Of a stretch of DNA of 64,000 bases, positions 56,620-64,000 are shown in pieces. The position numbers and the translations under genes are program-made. The DNA is taken from positions 27,809,060-27,873,059 of the forward strand of contig OY821742.1 of the NCBI GenBank assembly GCA_963682055.1. Reading direction: 5' to 3'. The notes under the pieces were generated by a model. The model worked only from the letters and a program-made list of their open reading frames with translations, made no database searches and was not told where the DNA came from. The DNA is from Primula veris (lineage: Eukaryota; Streptophyta; Magnoliopsida; Ericales; Primulaceae). How positions within the stretch are numbered: the first letter of the stretch is position 1; every line of letters begins with the position of its first letter.

Positions 56620-57700
56620 TGAAGGAAAAAAAAAGTATATATGTATGTATATATGTATGTATATATATTAGCAACTGAGAAAGAAAACAATATAGTCGTA
56701 ATTGTATAGAAAGAAAAAGAAGTGACCATGTGGCTTACTTTTATATATGCAGTATCTATTTCATTCCCCCATAAGAAATACTAATAATAGAATAAGTTCC
56801 AAAATGTTTAAAAATGACGGTGTATGGTGCCAATTTGGAGAAATGACACATGCAATGACATTTTTTCATTTATCACTTTTAAAATATTAATTTAGTAGAC
56901 TATTCAATGTCCCGTTCTAGTTTTATTAGAGGAATGCATTATGCATAAGATAAAACTTATGATAAAAATTCGTCGAGTTTACAACGGGAAAAACCCTTAT
57001 TTATCACGACTTTCGATTATCAAATTTCAAACCGGTTCTCATTTATTAAAGTTTCAAGGTTAAATTTACATCCAATTAAATTTTTACTTTACTTACAAAG
57101 GTTCATTTAATTTGTGCTTGACTACAAGAACTATACAACCGAAAATCCTTAATTTTTCAACCTTATTCGCATACAAATGCCCCTTATCTAAATCAAATTT
57201 AGGCTTTCAAAATGTTAGAGACGACACTGATCTAATTAGGTGGTTTAGAGAATGAAAACTTGTGTTACCCTTCAAAGTTGTGGATTCGATTTTGTTGATA
57301 TAGAGATAACCAAAAATAAATAAAAATGCTATCAATAATCAGTCTTCTTCATGACTCTGAACTTTTATCTGTTAGATGAAAAATTATAAAAAGTACTTAA
57401 AGTCCGGTAACCCAAAAAAGATTATTTTAAGTTTTTAGTATCAAAAGTGTTTAAATTCAGATAAGCTACCAATTTAAAAGATTAAGTGAGATTTAGTCCC
57501 CTTATTATACAAAAGGGGTCAAATTATAGTATTTCACATCAATTTATCATTTTCTTTCTCTCAAATGGGAAATCCCAAGTACTTCCGTTTGGGAAATCCC
57601 AAGTACTTCCGTTTCTTGTCCGGAAATTGACACCACCATCGTTACTAACGTGCACCGCACATTATCGTACCACCAACGCCACCTTCACCACCATCACCGT
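55527..57700. other. Downstream flank of NAC; no gene seen
   Basis: The NAC 3' region is followed by AT-rich DNA. It includes a (TA)n microsatellite and a perfect tandem pair of 'gggaaatcccaagtacttcc' units near 57565-57612. Nothing coding is recognised. Confidence 0.45.
56535..56615. repeat. (TA)n microsatellite
   Basis: About 40 uninterrupted TA units, with related 'atatgtatgtatatatg' text at 56637-56670. Confidence 0.97.
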
Positions 57701-57892
57701 TAGAGGTGGATTTAGTATGGTACCAAATTTTTTGACCATATAATAATACCGAACTGAACTTGCTTGGTTTGAAAAGAATTATATTAAACGAACCGAAAAA
57801 TTTGATATACCGAACTTTCGGTACCAACTTGTTTGATTCGGTTAAAAAATCGGTCGATTGGTACAAATTGGTATAAAAAGTCCACCCTGATT
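57701..57892. mobile_element. Possible small hAT-like MITE
   Basis: The left end TAGAGGTGGATTTAGTATGG and the reverse complement of the right end CAGGGTGGACTTTTTATACC match loosely, and the interior is full of 'ggtaccgaa'/'cggttc' motifs typical of such MITEs. The sequence on both sides ('caccaccatcacc', 'ttcacagtacaacaccatct') could be one interrupted unit. No clean 8-bp duplication was found. Confidence 0.35.
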
Positions 57893-58725
57893 CACAGTAC
57901 AACACCATCTCTACAGATGCTCTGGGCAGAGCTCCAGCCTACACTCCGCACACCATTTCTTGAGAACATCGGGGTACATGTGGCAACAATAAAAGACACC
58001 AATTACTAATTCACCACAGACACTACATCCAATACATCCAAATGATACGTATGTGGATTTGCTAGGCTTTCAACACAGGGAAATTAGCAAATGAATCATA
58101 ACAAAAATACAAATGATATCAATTTATTCATCTGCAGCAGTTTGACGATCGAAACATTGTTGACTTTTGAAGCTGACCATGTATTCTACTTGCAATTAAA
58201 AACATTAAGGTATGTGACTGTTGGCAGTTCAAATCACCCTCGAGTAATTTATCAAGATGAGTTGTAGATTATACCACGTCTATTAAGTTTTAGATCAAAC
58301 TTATTAAACATTGACAATATTAGCATAACAATCAATAATTAAAACGAATTTAAAAAGCTTATTAATTACTAAATTAATAAACAACAACTTCATAGTAGAC
58401 TTTTGATGTTGACAGACCATTTATCCTAATGCCATCGTAAAATGTATTTGAGAATGTGCTGATGTCGACTTATCATACTTTTCTAAAGTCTAAACCTTTG
58501 GGGAAATGCGAGGCACATTAAGAAGAAGAGCAATCACACAAAATCAATAGGAAGTTTTGTTAACGACATTCACCCAAATCTGGGGCTAGTCATCAGTCCA
58601 GCTGGCTCATTGACTGATCCGATCACCCTCAAGTAATTCGTGGCTAAGCTAAATGTGCAACAAAAAAATTAAATTCACAAGTAATAATGAATATGAAAAG
58701 GAAACATAACGTATACAATAGGTCT
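57893..58725. other. Unannotated stretch
   Basis: On the minus strand, about 57890-58000 encodes a short Cys-rich fragment ('CAECRLELCPEHL') that could be a scrap of a zinc-binding protein but has no partner exons. The rest is AT-rich with nothing recognised. Confidence 0.35.
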
Positions 58726-59070
58726 TGTTAGGAAATCGATGTACTTAAACAAATGACAAGAATGACATATCGCACACACAATTTAATAACGGAGTTCACC
58801 CAACAAATGCTACGTCTCCGGACCGCTACACGTGGCGCTTATATATATTATAAGGAGGATTACAATGTAATTTAGGTTGATCACAAATCTATGATTGTCT
58901 CTCAACTATAACTCTCTCTCTACAATATTCTATTTTAAATATGTGATAATTAAAATAAAATATCAGTGGGGCATATATATAGAACCCATAGTGGCCCTTA
59001 TTACAATTTTTAGTGATATGGGATAAAGAGTGAACATGACCAAAAAACATTTGGTTTCACAACTCAACAA
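58726..59070 (-). repeat. 3' LTR of the minus-strand copia element
   Basis: 345 bp, TGTTAGG... on the plus strand to ...CTCAACA, so TG...CA bounded. On the minus strand a purine tract (caagtgtgagat) immediately precedes TGTTGAGTTGTGAAACC. A minus-strand TATA-like 'tctatatatatg' lies near 58973-58985. Confidence 0.75.
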
Positions 59071-59338
59071 TCTCACACTTGGAGTCAAATGTCAAGTGAT
59101 TCAATATAACTCTGATTATCACCAACCACCGAACTAACTGTGCTCTTTCGAGCAGAATGCTCCCATCGGCTTTCCTTGTATAATAATTAGGACTCTTTCA
59201 TCGTCTTCGAGTTACCCATACTTCCACTACGGTGGAGACCCTGATTCTTAAGCTCGGAGTTCTACTGAGGTCACACATAGCCTCAGTTTGTCGATTGTTA
59301 CCGTTTTCGTTAGCATGTTGGCGGGGTTTTTAACGCAC

Positions 59339-60615
59339 TCAATATTTTTCTAGCGCGAAGATTCCATCTTCTAGAACAACCCGGATAAAATGGTAACAGA
59401 TATGTATATGCTTGGTGCGTGACTGGAATACAGGATTCTTAGCTAGCTGAACTGCACTTTGACTATCACAGTGCAGAACTCTCTTGTCGGTTTTCTGACC
59501 GAGCTCCTCTAAGAAACCTTGCAACGAAATCATCTTTTTGATTGCTTCCGTCATCGTGACGCACTCAGGCTCTGTGGTTGACAGTGCACCGATCTTTTAC
59601 AGCTTAGATGTCCAACTCATAGCAGTACCACCGTAGGTACAAACACATCATGTTGTGCTCTTTCGATTATCCAGATCACCAGTCATGTCAGCATCAACAT
59701 AGCCATGCAAGCCTACCGAGATCTTTCGGAAACATAATGCCGAACTCACGGTGCTTGAGAGATATCGCAGCTTCCCAATGGTGCCTATCCGGATTAATCA
59801 TGTAACGACTGATAACTCCCACTGCATGGGCAATGTCCGGTCTTGTACACACCATAGCGTACATCAAGCTACCAATTGCTGAGACGTAGAGTATGTTCGA
59901 CATACGATCCTTTCCTTACTCGTCTGATGGTGATTGGTCTTTCGACAAGTTAAAGTGTGTGGCTAGGGGTGTGCCCACAGCCTTGGCATCACTCATACTG
60001 AACCGAGCCATCACTTTCTTCACATACTCGACTTGTGGTAGATATAATGACCCATCCCTTCCACGAGAGATCCTCATACCGAGGATCTGCTTTGCGGCTC
60101 CCAAATCCTTCATCTCAAAATGTTTTCCCAACTGTTGTTTTACCTTGTTAATTTCTACAAGGCTCGACCCGGTGAGAAACATGTCATCTACATACAAAAG
60201 TATAGTGATGCACGAAGAGATTTCCAATCTCTTCACGAAACAGCAGTGATCACCATCAGTTCTCTCGAACCCGATATCCACCATGAAACTGTCAAACTTC
60301 TTCTACCACTACCGTGGTGCAGTAATTGTTTTAGCCCATACAAGCTCTTCTTTAGTTTGCAGACCAGTCTCTCTTTTACCTTTTCGGCAAAGCCTTCAGA
60401 TTGTAGCATGTAAATCTCTTTTTCAAGATCCCCATGGTGAAAAGTAGTTTTCACATCTAATTTCTCTAAGTGAAGATTCTTATTGGCAACAATGCTCAAC
60501 AATAGCCGAACAGTCATCGATTTTAGGACCAAAGAAAAGATCTCAGTGTAGTCAATTCCTTCATTTTGCTGAAACCCTTTGACTACTAATCCTGCCTTGT
60601 ACCGTTTCGAACCAT
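59339..60615 (-). pseudogene. pol: Copia reverse transcriptase and RNase H
   Basis: RT blocks are 60233-60532 ('LDVKTTFHHGDLEKEIYMLQ', 'KSLYGLKQ') and 59916-60284 ('SCITILLYVDDMFLTGSS', 'MKDLGAAKQILGMRI'), which overlap in different frames, so there is a frameshift near 60260. Then 'AIGSLMYAMVCTRPDIAHAV' (59694-59903) and RNase H ('VLHCDSQSAVQLAKNP', 59339-59554). The YVDD catalytic motif is intact; the frame is not. Confidence 0.9.
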
Positions 60616-61975
60616 CTTTTTCCTCCTTTAGTCAGAACACCCATTTATTACTCAATGCCCTTTTCCCCTTGGACAGTTCGGCTAACTGCCAAGTCACATT
60701 TTTCTTTAGTGAATTCATCTCATCCTTCATAGCGAGCTCCCACTTGCTCGAGTTTTTCAACTCCAGAGCTTCCTCTCTACTCTCGGGCTCGCCTGCATCA
60801 CTGAGTAGTATGTAATGCAGGGAAGGAGAGTACCGGACAGTAGGTCTCCTTTCGCGATGACCTCGGCCCAATTCAAGTTGAGGAGTTTGGGGTAATTCCT
60901 CGTCCTCTTCAGCATATGCTGATAAGTTGTCGAACACCACTAGCTCATCTTCATGGTTATCTTCCAACTCCAGTCTTGGGAATACATTCATGTCGACCAT
61001 ACCACTTTCCTCGGTCGAGAATGCGTGTTCTTCCACCACCACATTTTATTGATCTTTATACAAATGCTTTCGTTGAAAATGAGATCCTTGCTGCAAATGA
61101 TCTTCTTTCTTTGACCATCCCATAAGCGATATCCGAACTCAGTTTTGTCGTACCCCACAAAGTAACAAACTTTGGATTTCGAGTCAAGTTTGGTACGATC
61201 GTTTATATCGACAGACAACCAAACACATGCAGATGTTCATAAGAGATAGGTTTTCCTATCTAGACTTCCTCGGGAGTTATCTTTTCTAATAGCACTGAGG
61301 GTCCGCAGTTAATGAGATAAACCGCCGTGCTTGCTGCATGTGCCCATAAGCCTTTGGGCAGACCACTTTGCAGCGTCATACTCCTAGCACGCTCATTGAT
61401 TGTTCGGTTCATTTTCTTGGTCACGCCATTTTGTTGTGGCGTTCTTCAGATGGTCTTCTCCATCCGAATACCTCTTTGTGTATAGAACTCTACGAACTTC
61501 CCATCAATGTACTCTTCGCCGTTATCGGACCTCAAACATTTCAGTTTATTCCCGGTTTCTAGTTCGACCATGGCCTTCCATTCTTGAAATTTCTTAAACA
61601 CTTCAGACTTGTCTTTCAAGAAGTAGATCCATGTCTTCCTCGTTGAATCATCGATGAATGCCATATAGTACCGAGATCCTCCTAGTGAGGTTACCGGGGA
61701 TGGCCCCATACATCGGAGTGGACCAGTGTCAGCTTTTCCTCCCTGTGAGCTTTTCCACCTTTCTGGAAGCTCACCTTCTTTTGCTTCCTGAAGATGCAAA
61801 CTTCACACATGTCAATGTTGACAGACTTCAAGCTTGGAAGTTTCCTGTCTTTTGCTAACACATTCATCCACTTCTCACTTATGTAACCTAATCGTCGATG
61901 CCACAACTCAGAGCAATTTTGCGACACAGCTTCCGCAATTATACACTCATCATCGGTTATCATGTACAATGTACC
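60616..61975 (-). pseudogene. pol: Copia integrase
   Basis: The zinc-finger start is at 61691-61969 ('LWHRRLGYISEKWM', 'CEVCIFRKQKKVSF'). The catalytic core follows at 61446-61799 ('YMAFIDDSTRKTWIYFLKD', 'LRSDNGEEYIDGKF'). The C-terminal tail is at 60988-61218 ('SKVCYFVGYDKTEFGYRLWD') and 60632-61042. Several frameshifts and stops (for example near 61445 and 61700) break it. Confidence 0.9.
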
Positions 61976-61987
61976 GAACTTGCTCCC

Positions 61988-62450
61988 TCATGCTATCACC
62001 ATAGCTGCTCGTGAAACTTTTGAAGTTCCACCGCTGGACGAAATGAAGTGTCCATCTGTATCAAGTTGACCTACTGAGATCAGATTCTTGGTCAACCTCG
62101 GAACATGTCTCACTTTTGTCAGTTTCCATACCAACCCATTTGGAATGCGAATCTTCACATCGCCCATTTCAACAACATCTAACGCTTCTCCGTCGGCTAG
62201 ATACACTTTATCGAAATTACCCGCACTGTAATTTTTGAATAAGTCCTTCTGAGCGGTCGTGTGAAATAATACCACAGAGTCTAGAATCCACGAGTCTATA
62301 TTTATCTGTACGACAAGTAATAAACAGTCAACCGAATCCTCATCGCTCGCAACATTTGCCGCATGATTTCTGCTGTTTTCCTTCTTCGACTGCTTGCACT
62401 CATGGGTGAAGTGCCCCATACCCTGGCAGTTAAAACATCGGAGATTCTTC
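61988..62450 (-). pseudogene. gag: Copia gag zinc knuckle and protease
   Basis: A CCHC knuckle ('CFNCQGMGHFTHEC') is followed by the protease region 'SWILDSVVLFHTT', where the active-site triplet usually reads Asp-Ser-Gly but here the Gly is Val. The family tail 'VRHVPRLTKNLISVGQLD' is clear. Loss of the active-site glycine alone would disable the protease. Confidence 0.88.
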
Positions 62451-62629
62451 TAGTTTCGATCGCTATTTTTACCACCTTGGCTTTGCCCCCTTCTACCTCT
62501 CGATTTTGAACGACCTCTTTTGTCCCATCTGTCATTACTCCGACATCTTGAACAAACGTTCAAGGCTACTCCATCATTTGAGCATTCACCCATATCTTGT
62601 ATTCTAAGTTCCTCAGTGAGTATTTGATC

Positions 62630-62860
62630 TCAGATGCCGTTATAAGTCAGTTTCTCCTTTTCAATTGAGTTGCTGACAGCAACACGCATGAACTCCCAAC
62701 TGTTCAGTAGAAAGACTGGCAGTATTAAGTCTCTTAGCTCATATTCAAAAGTTATCTCGACCGCATCCAGCTGATTTACGGTGTCAATGAATTTGTTCAC
62801 ATGTTTTGCAACACGGGTCGAGTCGGGATTTCGAGATTTTTTTCCAGCCCTACCAAACAA
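62630..62860 (-). pseudogene. gag: Copia gag fragment
   Basis: A 76-codon frame resembling UBN2-type copia gag ('VAKHVNKFIDTVNQLDAVEI', 'FLLNSWEFMRVAVSNS'). The N-terminal half of gag is missing because A-rich tandem repeats begin at about 62850. Confidence 0.75.
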
Positions 62861-63260
62861 GATAAATAATATACATGACTAAAGATAACTAAACAATTAG
62901 TAATAACCTTCTAAATCAATAAATTTTCCTAAAACCCCAAATTTGCCAAATGAAATATAAACAAACACTAACTTTTTTTCCAAACAAGATAAATAATATA
63001 CACAAACAAAGATAACTAAACAATTAGTAATAACCTTCTAAATCAACAAACCCCAAATTTGCCAAACGAAATATGAGCAAACACTAACTTTTTTTTTATC
63101 CTAATCCAAAGAAGATAAATAATATACACAATCAAAGACAACTAAACAATTAGTAATAACCATCCAAATCAAAAAAATTGCATAAAAAACCTCATTTGTA
63201 TAAAACGGATCAAATATGAAAAATTCTAACTTTTTTAAATAACACAATCAATACCAAATA
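62848..63260. repeat. ~125-135-bp tandem repeats at the copia truncation
   Basis: Three or more copies contain 'aagataaataatatacac', 'aactaaacaattagtaataa' and 'ccccaaatttgccaaa'. Starts near 62850, 62985 and 63110. The copies drift at their ends. The break of the copia element coincides with the first copy. Confidence 0.8.
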
Positions 63261-63948
63261 AACAATTAGTAATCAACAAATTTTCATAGTTTCTACATTT
63301 TCACCTAATTTACAAATTTAAACTAAATAAAATAGAGAATAAAGAAATACCTTTATCAAGGGTATGTGAAGGTTATTTGATTCGGTGAATACAAGTAAGA
63401 TACATGGTTTAATCGGAGTGAAAAACGGATTTGGGGGGCGAATTTGGGAGTTTGTGTGTTTTTGTGTGTGTTTGTAACTGTAAATTGATTGTGAGGAGGT
63501 GCGGAGTATTGTTATTCGAGGCAAAGATATAAAATTAATTTACACTTTTGAATTACGGACCAAGTTTTGACCTGGTCAACCGACTTAAGTCAAACCGTAA
63601 TGTTAACTTATGGTTCGTAGTTTTCAGGATCTACGATTTTACAATTGATTAAAAAAATTTATAGTGAAAAAGATGGCCGGCCATTTTTTTTTATATAGAT
63701 TCAGTAGCCCTGGATGTATATTTATTTAGTTAAATATATATTTTTCAAGTATTACACCTACTTAAAAATAAAACTTTATAAAAAACAATTACAATAAAAA
63801 TAAAACCAAACCAAACTAAAGCAAACCAAACCAAACCAAAACCAAAGCAGGATAAAAATTTGGACAAAACACTTTGAGAACAACACCACCCTTAAACATG
63901 TTCTAAATCTAAAGTCTAAAACAGTATCAAGAATCATCTATCTCTCTC

Positions 63949-63980
<32 letters not shown>

Positions 63981-64000
63981 TATATATTTGAGAATGGAAG
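63261..64000. other. Unannotated end of the window
   Basis: Contains a G/T-rich patch (63425-63490), an imperfect palindromic tract 'ccgtaatgttaacttatgg' near 63596, a (CCAAA)n-like run at 63807-63845 and a (TCTA)n/(TA)n microsatellite at 63940-63990. No gene is seen. Confidence 0.45.

Larger units (their letters stand above)
58726..62860 (-). mobile_element. Ty1/copia element, minus strand, 5' truncated
   Basis: On the minus strand it runs gag, zinc knuckle, protease, integrase, RT, RNase H, polypurine tract, LTR. The 3' LTR is complete, but the 5' LTR and the first part of gag are missing: readable gag stops near 62860, where A-rich tandem repeats begin. Numerous frameshifts and stops make it non-functional. 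Confidence 0.85.

Noticed and set aside
63590..63625. 'ccgtaatgttaacttatgg' as a relative of the MULE palindromes
   Set aside because: One imperfect copy without the 40-bp phasing; resemblance may be chance.

Overview
The window is nuclear DNA of a flowering plant, most likely a eudicot. The evidence is plant-type spliced transcription-factor genes, a TTTAGGG-type telomeric array, and several plant transposon families, all in AT-rich DNA. I could not fix the family or species. It is a gene-poor, transposon-rich region with only two intact host genes. One is a CONSTANS-like B-box/CCT gene (30961-32953, +, two exons). The other is a NAM/CUC-type NAC gene (53748-55526, +, three exons).

Layout. 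1-568: end and LTR of a Ty1/copia element. 600-2345: degenerate ~122-bp minisatellite. 2567-3211: MITE. 7899-8798: non-autonomous hAT with an 8-bp target duplication. 10715-11910: non-autonomous Mutator-like element (MULE) with a 9-bp duplication. 11941-22879: complete, young Ty3/gypsy element of Tat/Ogre-like organisation on the minus strand, with two ~694-bp LTRs and the 5-bp duplication GAAGA. Its gag-pol is one continuous frame cut only by in-frame stops. A three-exon gene on the opposite strand has its own TATA box, and a 77-bp tandem array lies between the two convergent units. 23048-30428: MITEs, a 'ttcatac' minisatellite, a palindromic MULE-like element, a Stowaway-like and a CACTA-like MITE. 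30961-32953: COL gene.

34643-49631 is a nested transposon complex. A non-autonomous hAT lies next to a decayed autonomous hAT, whose transposase reading frame was split near its C-terminus by a 6.84-kb MULE (38751-45593, duplication TTGAGAAAT). The MULE carries a FAR1-like/MULE transposase, a SWIM finger and an OTU-type cysteine protease, separated by a single frame shift. It also holds ~450 bp of telomeric repeat, a 56-bp minisatellite, and short palindromes phased at exactly 40 bp, four at each end and three inside. A degenerate copia element and an inverted repeat holding a FAR1 fragment follow.

50768-52674: a ~540-bp TA/CA microsatellite, a run of 24 C and a LINE-like 3' region. 53748-55526: NAC gene. 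58726-62860: minus-strand copia element with a 345-bp 3' LTR and no 5' end, running into ~130-bp tandem repeats.

The best candidate for something little described is the 38751-45593 MULE, which combines a transposase-OTU protein, phased palindromes and a telomeric array. Second is the Tat-like element with its spliced antisense gene and six premature stops but no frameshifts.
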